From Dokdonella sp. (GTDB lineage Bacteria > Pseudomonadota > Gammaproteobacteria > Xanthomonadales > Rhodanobacteraceae), in contig JAHCAR010000017.1 in assembly GCA_019634795.1 (NCBI GenBank), positions 1 to 64,000 on the forward strand: 64,000 nt of DNA. The letters are read 5' to 3'. The stretch's first letter is position 1. Each line of letters starts with the position of its first letter. The notes beneath the pieces were generated by a model. That model ran no database searches. It was not told the origin of the DNA and saw only the letters and a program-made list of their open reading frames with translations. Position numbers and translations under genes: made by a program. Positions 52,597 through 61,424 of this stretch are shown here, piece after piece.

Positions 52597-54703
52597 GAAT
52601 CAACTCCTCGACGGGGTGCGTCGCGCGGCCGAACTGGGCGACGCGGTTGCGGCCCGACGCCTTGGCACGGTACATGGCCTGGTCGCCGGCGTCGAACAGC
52701 GCGTCGATGCCGGCTTCCTCGACGACCGGCAAATCCGACAGCTGGGCCACGCCGATGCTCACCGTAACCGCAATGCCGTGCGTCGGCAGCCGCGACAGCG
52801 ACTCCTGCACCTGGCTGCGTATCGCTTCGGCCACGCCCACCGCAGCGAGCGCACGCTCGCCTTCGAGCACCGCGATGAACTCCTCGCCACCGAAGCGGCC
52901 GAGGATGTCGCCGTCCTCGAGGCAGTGCCGGATCGCTGCGATGCCGGCGATCAGGACGCGGTCGCCGAACAGGTGTCCGAGCTGGTCGTTGACCTGCTTG
53001 AACGAGTCGTAGTCGATGACCAGCACCGCCAGCGGTCGCCGCGATGCAATGCTCGCGGCCAGCTTGCGCGCCGACAATTCGCGCAGATGGGAACGGTTGT
53101 AGACGCCGGTCAGCGGATCGGTGATCGCGGCCTGGTAGAGCTCCGCGGCACGCTCTTCGAGTCGCGCGTTGGCATCGGCCAGCGCCTTGCTCTGCTGGTC
53201 GATCTCGGCATTCTTCTGGCGCAGGGTCTGATTGAGCCGCGAAATGCCATGGAATCGCCAGGTGATCAGCAGCAAGGCCAGGCCCAGGCTGATCAGGGCG
53301 ACCAGGCCGAGGCGTTTTTCGATTTCCTGCTTTTCGAGGCGAGCGTTCTGCAGTTCGTTGTCCTTTTGCAGCAGGGCCAGGTCCTTGTCCGCTTCGGCCC
53401 GCGCATGGCGCGCCTGCAGATCGCTGAGCTGACGGCTCGCACGCGTGCCGAGCAGCAATTCGCGCTGTTCCGCATAGCGCCGCAGGTAGCGCAGGGCAGC
53501 TTCCGGATCGTGCTCGGCCAGCGCAATCTTCTCGCGGACCGCGTAAGCCTGGACCAGTTGCGGCCGCAACAGGGCCTTCTCGAGGCCGGCGATCGCTTCA
53601 TCAATCATGCCGCGGGCGCGCAGGGATTCGTGCCGGGCCTGGCTGATCTCGGCCAGATGCAGCAACGCGCGCGAGACGATTTCATGCTGGTCGAGTTCGC
53701 GGCCGATGGCCAGTGCCGCTTCGAGCTGCTGCGCGGCCTCGTCGAGCTGCCCGAGCCCGAACAGGGCCCGCCCGGTCTCGAGGCGCTCGAGGCCTTGGTT
53801 GGCCCGGTTGCCGAGACCAAGGTCGATCTGTAGCGCCTCGCTCGCGGCCGAGAGTGCAGCTGCATGTTCGCCGATGTCGTTGAGCAGACTGGCATAGCTG
53901 CCGAGCACCGGCGCATAGGTCTCCGGACTGGCGAGCCGGTCGACGCTGTCCAGTGCACGCTCGAAGTAGCGGCGTGCCGTGGCCTCGTCCTCGATCTCGC
54001 GATAGAGCAGGGCGACGTTGCGCAGGCTCGTCTCGAGCCGATCGCCGATGCGTTCGCGGATCGCCAGCGCATCGAGTTGCAACTCGAGCGCGCGGGCGAA
54101 GTCGCCGCGATCGCGCATGACCGTTCCGAGATTGCTCAGGATCAGGGCCTTGCGAAAGTCATTGCCGCTGTCGGCGAGCAGCCCGGTCGCGGTTTCGTAA
54201 CTTTTCAGCGCGGCGTCGAGGTCGCCCTGGCGCCGGCCGAGGATGCCGAAATAGCCGTGTGCCGATGCTTCGTACTCTTTCGAGCCGGCCGATCGCGCGG
54301 TGTCGAGCAGACGCGTGGCCAGCTGTCGGGCCTGTGCGTAGTCGCTCAGCAACAGGGCGTATTCGGTCTCGCGCTCGAGTGCGTACATGGCGTCGCTCAG
54401 GTCGCCTCTGGCGCGCGCCATCTTCTCGACCCGATCCCACGCATTTCCGGCCGCGGCTACGGCATGCAGGGCTGACAGCGCATGTGCTTCGAAACGAACC
54501 AGGGCAAGCTCGCCGCGAGCGCCGAAAATCCCCGTACCGGCGATGGCCAGGCCATCGAGCAGAGGAACCAGGGTATTCGCCACGTCTCGCGTGTCGAGTG
54601 TGGCCGCAACGCCAGGCTCGCCGCCGGCGATGCCGGGTTTGCTGGCGGTCGCGGACAGCAAGCCAACAGCGAACAGGCAGGCGAGCAGAGGTTTGTTGTT
54701 CAT
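52571..54703 (-). CDS. TPR-containing diguanylate cyclase (GGDEF)
   Basis: 710 residues. Signal peptide at 1-25, then periplasmic TPR-like helical repeats (about 60-430, e.g. EASAHGYFGILGRRQGDLDA and LILSNLGTVMRDRGDFARAL). A coiled coil, a membrane helix at about 465-485 (LISLGLALLLITWRF), and a cytoplasmic GGDEF domain follow. The active motif is GGEEF at 605-609, preceded by LGRF; the RxxD inhibitory site is absent (LEDGD). Makes c-di-GMP in response to a periplasmic signal. Start ATG 54703; the longer open frame is not real. It overlaps the hydrolase start by 26 bases. Confidence 0.9.
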   Translation of the reverse strand: MNNKPLLACLFAVGLLSATASKPGIAGGEPGVAATLDTRDVANTLVPLLDGLAIAGTGIFGARGELALVRFEAHALSALHAVAAAGNAWDRVEKMARARGDLSDAMYALERETEYALLLSDYAQARQLATRLLDTARSAGSKEYEASAHGYFGILGRRQGDLDAALKSYETATGLLADSGNDFRKALILSNLGTVMRDRGDFARALELQLDALAIRERIGDRLETSLRNVALLYREIEDEATARRYFERALDSVDRLASPETYAPVLGSYASLLNDIGEHAAALSAASEALQIDLGLGNRANQGLERLETGRALFGLGQLDEAAQQLEAALAIGRELDQHEIVSRALLHLAEISQARHESLRARGMIDEAIAGLEKALLRPQLVQAYAVREKIALAEHDPEAALRYLRRYAEQRELLLGTRASRQLSDLQARHARAEADKDLALLQKDNELQNARLEKQEIEKRLGLVALISLGLALLLITWRFHGISRLNQTLRQKNAEIDQQSKALADANARLEERAAELYQAAITDPLTGVYNRSHLRELSARKLAASIASRRPLAVLVIDYDSFKQVNDQLGHLFGDRVLIAGIAAIRHCLEDGDILGRFGGEEFIAVLEGERALAAVGVAEAIRSQVQESLSRLPTHGIAVTVSIGVAQLSDLPVVEEAGIDALFDAGDQAMYRAKASGRNRVAQFGRATHPVEELIRGRDPSPQ

Positions 54704-54940
54704 GGACCGACCCGAATCATCGAGCGGATTTCCCGGAGGCTGCGCAATCAGGTGAATGCTATCGCGTTTGCGTGGGCGGCGAATGCCGGAGTGCACCTGC
54801 AGCAGGCGGCGGCCGCCTCGCTGCCGCCAGCGACCGGAGCGGATAGACTGTGCCGTTGCGCGTCGAATACGCCGTCGCTGCCAGGATGCGCGCGTGCCGC
54901 TCGATGCCGGGGCCCGTTCCCGAAGCCAGCATCCCAGACC

Positions 54941-55789
54941 ATGACAGTAGAATCCAACACGGTCCCGCATTCCTTCGTATTCGAGCGACCTCCGCTGGCT
55001 GACTGGGCCAACGAGTTCGCCGCGCTGTCGGCGGGCGAGCGCTGGCCCTCGATCGCCGACCTCGAGGCGCTGCGGCGTGCGAGCGAGTGTGCCGACGGCA
55101 TCGCGCGACCGCATTTCGTCGCCCAGTCGCGCGCGGTCCTCGCCGATGGGCTGCACTACGAGCAGCGCATACTTGGCGGACGCATCGCGACCCGCGAAAA
55201 CAACTGGCACGATCTCCTCAACGCCCTGGTCTGGCTGCGCTACCCGCGCACCAAGGCCGCCCTCAATGCGGCTCAATGCGCGGACATCGAAAAGGTCGGC
55301 CCGCGCCAGCGCACGCGCGCGCAGTGCGCCATGACCCATTTCGACGAAGCGGGTGCGATCGTGCTGTGCAGCGATCCGGAACTGATCGCGCTGTGGGACG
55401 AGCATGACTGGCACGGCATGTTCTGGCGCCAGCGCGAAGCCTGGAATACGCGCATCGCGGTGCTCGTCTTCGGCCACGCCATCCTCGAACTGGCCTTGCA
55501 GGCCGAGCGCTTCCTGGTCGCCAAATGCATCGCCTTGGCGGCGACCGAAGAGCAACTTGCCCGGCTTGCGACGAATGCCAGCGCCGGCCACGCCTGGGTC
55601 GATGCTCGCATCGCCCGTGCGATCGCCGCCGGCGACCAACTGCGCGATCCGCAGGAGCTGCGGCCGTTGCCGCTTTCCGGCATCCCCGGCTGGAACCCGG
55701 GTGCCGCGAACGAATCCTTCTTTGCCGAGGCGCCGTGCTTCCGGCCACTGCGCCCGGGGCGGCGCTATCCGCAGCCCGAGCGCGCCTGA
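54941..55789 (+). CDS. DUF3025 family protein
   Basis: 282 residues, soluble. The family segments ENNWHDLLNALVWLRYPRTK and HFDEAGAIVLCSDPELIALW are clear. No function is known. Start ATG 54941 (MTVESNTVPH). Divergent from the cyclase gene, with about 240 gene-free bases between. Confidence 0.86.
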   Translation: MTVESNTVPHSFVFERPPLADWANEFAALSAGERWPSIADLEALRRASECADGIARPHFVAQSRAVLADGLHYEQRILGGRIATRENNWHDLLNALVWLRYPRTKAALNAAQCADIEKVGPRQRTRAQCAMTHFDEAGAIVLCSDPELIALWDEHDWHGMFWRQREAWNTRIAVLVFGHAILELALQAERFLVAKCIALAATEEQLARLATNASAGHAWVDARIARAIAAGDQLRDPQELRPLPLSGIPGWNPGAANESFFAEAPCFRPLRPGRRYPQPERA

Positions 55790-55990
55790 GCGCGCGTTGC
55801 AACGCGGCGCTCGGGAACTTTTCGCCCCTTCCTGCTGTACATTGCGCATCGCTCGCAAACCCTGGCGTGTTCCGCTCCGGTTGTTTCCCCCGGCGGATTC
55901 CGACGCCCGGTACTGTGCCGCGATGGACCTGTCGATCGCTTCGCGACACGCGCGAAGTTCACGGAAACTGGCAAACAAGGTGATTCGACG

Positions 55991-56932
55991 ATGATAGAAA
56001 CCCAAGCTCTGGGAAAGCGGTATGGCGACCTGGTCGCCGTGGATGGCATCACGTTCAAGGTCGAACCCGGGCAGGTGCTCGGATTCCTCGGCCCGAACGG
56101 TGCCGGCAAGTCGACCACGATGAAGATGATCGCCGGCTTTCTCGCGCCGACTTCGGGCAGTGCGCGGGTTTGCGGATTCGACGTCGAAGAGCAGTCGCTC
56201 GAAGCGCGCCGGGTCGTCGGTTATCTGCCCGAGGGCGCGCCGAGCTACGGTGAAATGGACGTGCGCCAGTTCCTCGAATTCATCGCCGATGCGCGCGAGG
56301 TGCCGGCCAATCTGCGCAACAAGCGGATCGACGATGCGATCGACCGGCTCAACCTCGAAAACGTCCTGCAGCAGCCGATCGATACCCTGTCCAAGGGCTT
56401 CAAGCGTCGCGTCGGCCTGGCCCAGGCCATCCTGCACGATCCGAAGGTGCTGATCCTCGACGAGCCGACCGACGGTCTCGACCCGAACCAGAAGCACGAA
56501 GTGCGCACCCTGATCAACGCCATGGCGCGCGACAAGACCATCATCGTCTCGACCCACGTCCTCGAAGAGGTCCATGCGGTCTGCCACCGCGCGATCATCA
56601 TCGCCAGGGGCAAGGTACTGGCCGACGCGACCCCGGCCGAGCTCGAATCGCGTTCGCGCTACCACCAGGCGGTCTCGCTGACCGCCACCGACGTCAAGGC
56701 CGCGAAGGAAGCGTTGTCGCGGGTGCCCGATGTCGCCTCGATCGAAGTCGATGCCCAGGACGGACGCATCACCGCCTTTCCAAAGCCGGGCCGGCAGATC
56801 TTCGTCGCCGTCAACGCGGCCCTGCAGGAGCGCTCGATCGTGGTTCGCGAACTGGCCCTCGAGGGCGGTCGCCTCGACGAAGTCTTCCGCAGCATCACCC
56901 AGGGCAATGCGGCCACGGAGGCACGGGCATGA
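55991..56932 (+). CDS. ABC transporter ATP-binding protein, GldA-like
   Basis: ATPase of an ABC-2 type system, 313 residues. Walker A GPNGAGKST at 34-42, signature LSKGFKRRV, Walker B LILDEPTDGLDP and switch His (VSTHVLEEVH) present. The C-terminal 100 residues are an accessory domain as in GldA/NosF-like proteins. The stop overlaps the permease ATG by four bases. Operon: ATPase, permease, GldG-like, DUF4340. Confidence 0.92.
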   Translation: MIETQALGKRYGDLVAVDGITFKVEPGQVLGFLGPNGAGKSTTMKMIAGFLAPTSGSARVCGFDVEEQSLEARRVVGYLPEGAPSYGEMDVRQFLEFIADAREVPANLRNKRIDDAIDRLNLENVLQQPIDTLSKGFKRRVGLAQAILHDPKVLILDEPTDGLDPNQKHEVRTLINAMARDKTIIVSTHVLEEVHAVCHRAIIIARGKVLADATPAELESRSRYHQAVSLTATDVKAAKEALSRVPDVASIEVDAQDGRITAFPKPGRQIFVAVNAALQERSIVVRELALEGGRLDEVFRSITQGNAATEARA

Positions 56933-57663
56933 GCGCGATCACCACGGTCTGCAAGCGCGAACTGCGCAGCTACTTCGCAACGCCGGTAGCCTACGTCTTC
57001 ATCGTCATCTTCCTGGTCCTCTCGAGCGCCTTTACGTTCTACCTCGGCGGCTTCTACGAGCGCGGCCAGGCCGACCTGCTGCCGTTCTTCAATTTCCTGC
57101 CCTGGCTCTACCTGTTTCTGGTGCCGGCCGTTTCGATGCGGCTGTGGTCCGAGGAACGCAAGAGCGGCACGATCGAGTTGCTGCTGACCTTGCCGATCAC
57201 GATGTGGCAGGCGGTCATGGGCAAGTTCCTCGCCGCCTGGGCCTTCATCGGCATCGCCCTGGCCCTGACCTTTCCGCTCTGGATAACGGTCAACTACCTC
57301 GGTGATCCCGACAACGGCGTGATCTTCGCCAGCTACCTCGGTGCCTTGCTGATGGCCGGCTCGTTCCTCGCCATCGGCTCATGCATCTCGGCGGCCACGC
57401 GCAACCAGGTCGTCGCCTTCATCCTGACCGTGGTCGCCTGCTTCGTGCTGGTCATGGCCGGCTTTCCGCTGGTCCTCGATGCGTTCCGTTCGTGGGCGCC
57501 GCAAGGCCTCGTCGATGCGATCGCAGGGCTCAGCTTCCTGACCCATTTCGCCTCGATCAGCAAGGGCGTCATCGATCTGCGCGATCTGCTCTATTTCGTG
57601 CTGATGATCGGCTTCTGGCTGTACGCCAGCGCCATCGTGATCGACCTCAAGAAAGCCGACTGA
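56929..57663 (+). CDS. ABC-2 family permease, GldF-like
   Basis: 244 residues, six helices (AYVFIVIFLVLSSAFTFYLG, FLVPAVSMRLWSEERKSGTI, WQAVMGKFLAAWAFIGIALA). MRLWSEERKSGTIELLLTLP is the typical ABC-2 cytoplasmic loop. Forms the membrane part with the upstream ATPase; 14 bases before the GldG-like gene. Confidence 0.9.
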   Translation: MSAITTVCKRELRSYFATPVAYVFIVIFLVLSSAFTFYLGGFYERGQADLLPFFNFLPWLYLFLVPAVSMRLWSEERKSGTIELLLTLPITMWQAVMGKFLAAWAFIGIALALTFPLWITVNYLGDPDNGVIFASYLGALLMAGSFLAIGSCISAATRNQVVAFILTVVACFVLVMAGFPLVLDAFRSWAPQGLVDAIAGLSFLTHFASISKGVIDLRDLLYFVLMIGFWLYASAIVIDLKKAD

Positions 57664-57677
57664 GGAAGCCAAAGAAC

Positions 57678-59537
57678 ATGTCATCCAATCGCAAGACTCT
57701 CTCCGGCGGCGCCCTGATCGTCATGATCATCCTGTTCGTCGCCCTCATGCTCGTCGTCAACGTGCTGTTCCGCGGCGCCCGCGTCGACCTCACCGAGAAC
57801 AACCTCTACACGCTGTCGCCGGGCACCAAGGAAATCCTTTCCAAGCTCGACGAACCGATCAACCTGTATCTTTTCTATTCCGACAAGGGCACGCAGAACC
57901 TGCCGCAGCTGCGCACCTATGCGACGCGCGTGCGCGAGCTGCTCGAGGAGATGGCGGCGCGTTCGAACGGCCACATCAAGCTCGAGGTCATCGACCCGCT
58001 GCCGTTCTCCGAAGACGAGGACCGGGCCACGACCTACGGCCTGCAGGCGGTGCCGGTCAGCGCCGGCGGCGAGACCATCTTCCTCGGCCTGGCCGGAACC
58101 AACTCGACCAACGGCCAGGCGGTCATTCCGTTCTTCCAGCCGGAAAAGGAAGCCTTCCTCGAATACGACGTGGCCAAGCTGGTCCATGATCTGGCCACGC
58201 CGAAGAAGCCGGCGATCGCCCTTGTCTCGAGCCTGCCGATGGGCGTCGGCTTCGATCCTCAGACGCGGCAGATGCGCGATCCGTGGGCGATCCAGCAGCA
58301 GCTCTCGCAATCCTTCGACGTGCGCGACCTCAACGCGGCCGGCATCAAATCGATCGATCCCGACATCAACGTGCTCGTGCTCGTGCATCCGAAGGAACTT
58401 TCCGAGGATGCGCAATACGCGATCGACCAGTTCGTCCTGCGCGGTGGCCACCTGCTCGTGTTCGTCGATCCCGATGCCGAACTCGATACCTCCGGGGCCG
58501 ATCCGCAGAATCCGCAGGCGGCCATGTTCGCCGACCATTCCTCGGATTTGCCGAAACTGTTCAAGACCTGGGGCGTCGACTACGACCCGAAGAAGATCGT
58601 CCTCGACCGCGCCCGCGCCGTGGCGGTCAGCGTCGGCCAGGGGCGGGCGCCGGTGCGGCATCCGGGCATCATCGGCCTGACCGCCGAAGACCTGAACCGG
58701 GATGACGTGATCACCGCCAACCTCGACTCGATCAATGTTTCGAGCAGCGGCTACTTCGGTCTGGCCAAGGACGCCACGGCCAAGCTCGTCCCGCTGATGC
58801 AGAGTTCCGGCGACGCCATGTCGACCGCGGCCGATCGCCTGCGCATGTTGCCCGATCCATCCGCGCTGCTGAACGACTTCAATCCGAGCGGCGAGCGCTA
58901 CGTGATCGCCGGACGCGTCGAGGGCAAGTTCAAGACCGCATTCCCCGAGCGCAACGAATCCGGCCACCTCGCCGAGAGCAAGGATGACGGCCAAATCGTG
59001 ATCGTCGCCGATACCGACGTGCTGTCGGACCGGCTCTGGGTCCAGGTGCAGAACTTCCTCGGCCAGAAGCTCATGAACGCGTTCGCCAACAACGGCGATT
59101 TCGTCCTCAACGCGATCGACAACCTGACCGGCTCCTCGGCCCTGATCTCGATCCGCGGGCGAGCCACCTCGCAGCGGCCGTTCACGACGGTCGAAGCGCT
59201 CAAGCGCAGCGCCGACGACCGTTTCCGCGCCAAGGAGCAGGAGCTGCAGCGCGAACTGCAGGAAACCGAGCGCAAGCTGACCGAACTGCAGGGCGCAAAG
59301 TCGCGTGACCAGGCCATGATCATGTCGCCCGAACAGAAGGCCGAGCTCGACAACTTCATCAAGCGCAAGGCCGATATCCGCAAGGAACTGCGTGACGTCA
59401 GGCGCTCGCTCGATGCCGAGATCGAAGCCCTCGGCAGCCGCCTGAAGTTCTTCAACATCGTGCTCGTGCCGCTGCTCGTGACCCTGGCTGCGGTCGGATT
59501 CGCGATGTGGCGCGTGCGCCGGCGCAAGTCGGCCTGA
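57678..59537 (+). CDS. GldG-like ABC-transporter-associated protein
   Basis: 619 residues. One N-terminal helix (ALIVMIILFVALMLVVNVLF), a large periplasmic DUF7088/ABC_transp_aux-type domain (RVDLTENNLYTLSPGTKEIL, INVLVLVHPKELSEDAQYAI, FVLRGGHLLVFVDPDAELDT), a coiled coil (residues about 510-590) and a C-terminal helix. Gliding-type GldG homologue, widely found outside gliding bacteria. Start ATG 57678 with AGGAAG upstream; the longer reading overlaps the permease. Confidence 0.88.
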   Translation: MSSNRKTLSGGALIVMIILFVALMLVVNVLFRGARVDLTENNLYTLSPGTKEILSKLDEPINLYLFYSDKGTQNLPQLRTYATRVRELLEEMAARSNGHIKLEVIDPLPFSEDEDRATTYGLQAVPVSAGGETIFLGLAGTNSTNGQAVIPFFQPEKEAFLEYDVAKLVHDLATPKKPAIALVSSLPMGVGFDPQTRQMRDPWAIQQQLSQSFDVRDLNAAGIKSIDPDINVLVLVHPKELSEDAQYAIDQFVLRGGHLLVFVDPDAELDTSGADPQNPQAAMFADHSSDLPKLFKTWGVDYDPKKIVLDRARAVAVSVGQGRAPVRHPGIIGLTAEDLNRDDVITANLDSINVSSSGYFGLAKDATAKLVPLMQSSGDAMSTAADRLRMLPDPSALLNDFNPSGERYVIAGRVEGKFKTAFPERNESGHLAESKDDGQIVIVADTDVLSDRLWVQVQNFLGQKLMNAFANNGDFVLNAIDNLTGSSALISIRGRATSQRPFTTVEALKRSADDRFRAKEQELQRELQETERKLTELQGAKSRDQAMIMSPEQKAELDNFIKRKADIRKELRDVRRSLDAEIEALGSRLKFFNIVLVPLLVTLAAVGFAMWRVRRRKSA

Positions 59538-59554
59538 ACGGGGAGAAGCAGACC

Positions 59555-60784
59555 ATGATGAACCAGAGAAGTCTGATCAAGCTCGGCGCGGTCACCGTGG
59601 TGGCCGTGATCGCCGCATTCGCGATCAACCATTCGCGCCAGCCGGTCAGCGATTTCAGCACCCATGCGAGCTCGCTGGTCGAGGGCCTCGGCGAGCACGT
59701 CAACGATGTCAGCGGCCTCGGCCTGAGCGAGGCCGGAGGACGCAAGACGGTCGAGTTGACGCGTTCCGACAAGGGCTGGACGGTCAAGGACAAGGGCGGC
59801 TATCCGGCCGACACCGGCAAGTTGCGCGGCTACCTGCTCAAGGTCGCCGACGCCAACCTGATCGAACAGAAGACCGCGAACAAGGAACGCTATGCCGATA
59901 TCGGGGTCAGCGACATCAGCGAGCCCGCGGCCAAGGGCATCCAGGTCGAGATCAGCGGGCTGACCGCGCCGGTCAGCTTCATCGCCGGCAACTACAACGC
60001 GCAGGGCGGCGGTACCTATGTGCGTCGCAGCGGCGAGGCGCAGAGCTGGCTGGCCAAGGGCAACCTGATTCCGGACCGGAATGCATCGGACTGGCTGCGC
60101 AAGGATCTGGCCAACATCCCGTCCGATCGCATCGCCTCGGTGACGATCACGCACGCGGATGGCAAGACCCTGCGCGTCTACAAGAACGCGCCGGAAGATT
60201 CGCACTATGCGATCGCCGATCTGCCCAAGGGCCGCGAGGTGAGCTCCGAATTCGCCGCCAACGGCCTCGCCTCGGTGCTCGCCGACCTGCGCATCGACGA
60301 TGTCGCGCCGGGCAGCGAAGTCGCGGTGCCGGACAATGCCACGACGATCCGCTACCAGACCTTCGACGGGCTCGTCGTCGATGCCCGCGAATGGCAGGTC
60401 GGCGACAAGCACTATGCGACCTTTGCCGCATCGCTCGATGACGAAGCGGCGCAGAAGCACATCGCCGCGGAACAGGAAAAGGCCAAGACCGCCCCTGTCG
60501 CGGAGAAGCCGGAGTCATCCGATGCGGCCGCGCAAAAGACCGATGCGGCCGCCACCAAGCCGGCCGACGCTGACCAGCCTGCGCCGGCGGTCGATCCGGC
60601 CAAGGATCGCGAACAGCGCATGGCCGCGCTCAAGAGCGAGGTCGACACGCTCGACGCGGCATTCCAGGGCTGGAGTTTCGTCCTGCCGGCCTACAAGAGC
60701 GCCAACATGACCAAGACCATGGACGACTTGCTCAAGCCGCTCGAAGCCAAGGCCCCGGCGGCCAAGCCGAAGTCCGGCAAATGA
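59555..60784 (+). CDS. DUF4340 domain exported protein
   Basis: 409 residues. N-terminal helix (IKLGAVTVVAVIAAFAINHS) as anchor or signal, then DUF4340 repeats (VELTRSDKGWTVKDKGGYPA, GIQVEISGLTAPVSFIAGNY, SDWLRKDLANIPSDRIASVT). A low-complexity Ala/Lys/Pro-rich region lies at about 315-365. This family is commonly the fourth gene of GldA-GldF-GldG-type operons. Start ATG 59555 (or the next codon). Confidence 0.86.
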   Translation: MMNQRSLIKLGAVTVVAVIAAFAINHSRQPVSDFSTHASSLVEGLGEHVNDVSGLGLSEAGGRKTVELTRSDKGWTVKDKGGYPADTGKLRGYLLKVADANLIEQKTANKERYADIGVSDISEPAAKGIQVEISGLTAPVSFIAGNYNAQGGGTYVRRSGEAQSWLAKGNLIPDRNASDWLRKDLANIPSDRIASVTITHADGKTLRVYKNAPEDSHYAIADLPKGREVSSEFAANGLASVLADLRIDDVAPGSEVAVPDNATTIRYQTFDGLVVDAREWQVGDKHYATFAASLDDEAAQKHIAAEQEKAKTAPVAEKPESSDAAAQKTDAAATKPADADQPAPAVDPAKDREQRMAALKSEVDTLDAAFQGWSFVLPAYKSANMTKTMDDLLKPLEAKAPAAKPKSGK

Positions 60785-60839
60785 GCGGGGCGGCCGCGGG
60801 TCTTGCCGCCCGCGGCCGCGCCGCCGGCAGGCTCCGTCC

Positions 60840-61226
60840 GTGAACGGGTCGGCAAGCCGATGGCCGGGCCCGGCGGCCTGCCTGGTCGCCGCCCTGGCCG
60901 TGGCCGCCGGCGCATTCGGTGCACACGCCCTGAAGGGGAGGCTCGATGCGGATGCGCTCGCGCTCTGGAAAACCGCGGTCGACTATCAGTTCTGGCATGC
61001 CCTTGGGCTGCTCGCCCTGGCCATGATGCGCGGGCCGCGATCAGCTCTTGCCACGCTCGCGGCGAGCCTTCTGCTGGCCGGCATCGCCCTGTTCAGCGGC
61101 AGCCTCTACGCGCTCGCCCTCGGCGCGCCGCGGCTGGTCGGCGTGCTGACGCCCTTCGGTGGCGTTGCGCTGATTGCCGGCTGGCTTTGTCTCGCAATTG
61201 CACTCTGGCGCAAGGCCCTGGACTGA
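60840..61226 (+). CDS. DUF423 family membrane protein
   Basis: 128 residues, four helices. The family pattern AGAFGAHALKGRLDADALAL, WKTAVDYQFWHALGLLALAM and LFSGSLYALALG...PFGG is complete. Function unknown. Starts at GTG 60840. Confidence 0.92.
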   Translation: MNGSASRWPGPAACLVAALAVAAGAFGAHALKGRLDADALALWKTAVDYQFWHALGLLALAMMRGPRSALATLAASLLLAGIALFSGSLYALALGAPRLVGVLTPFGGVALIAGWLCLAIALWRKALD

Positions 61227-61384
61227 GCGGGGTCCGGCGAGACCGCACCGTCCGCGCCTCGCGCAAATCCACGGCAATTCGCAATCCCTCCCCAAGCCCG
61301 AATTCGATGGTCCATCCGGATCGCATGCGCTGAATTCCCGATGCACCGCACAAAAGGATTCTGTGAACCACAGCGCATAATGGC

Positions 61385-61400
61385 TCGAACAATCGTTCGA
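61385..61400. promoter_or_regulatory. Perfect 16-base interrupted palindrome upstream of the penicillin-acylase-family gene
   Basis: TCGAAC-AATC-GTTCGA, 24 bases before the ATG at 61425. A CATAAT box at about 61373-61378 could be a -10 element. The site resembles the Gram-positive LexA box CGAACN4GTTCG, but that regulator is not expected here; the binding protein is unknown. Confidence 0.35.
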
Positions 61401-61424
61401 ACCAATCCAATCGGAGGGCGGGTC

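Noticed and set aside
54704-56665. Extension of the GGDEF gene upstream to 56665
   Set aside because: The frame crosses the DUF3025 gene and the ABC ATPase gene on the other strand; the signal peptide at 54703 and its ATG define the real start.
61385-61400. True LexA/SOS box upstream of the penicillin-acylase-family gene
   Set aside because: The match is to the Gram-positive consensus and the gene has no link to DNA damage, so it is kept only as an unassigned palindrome.
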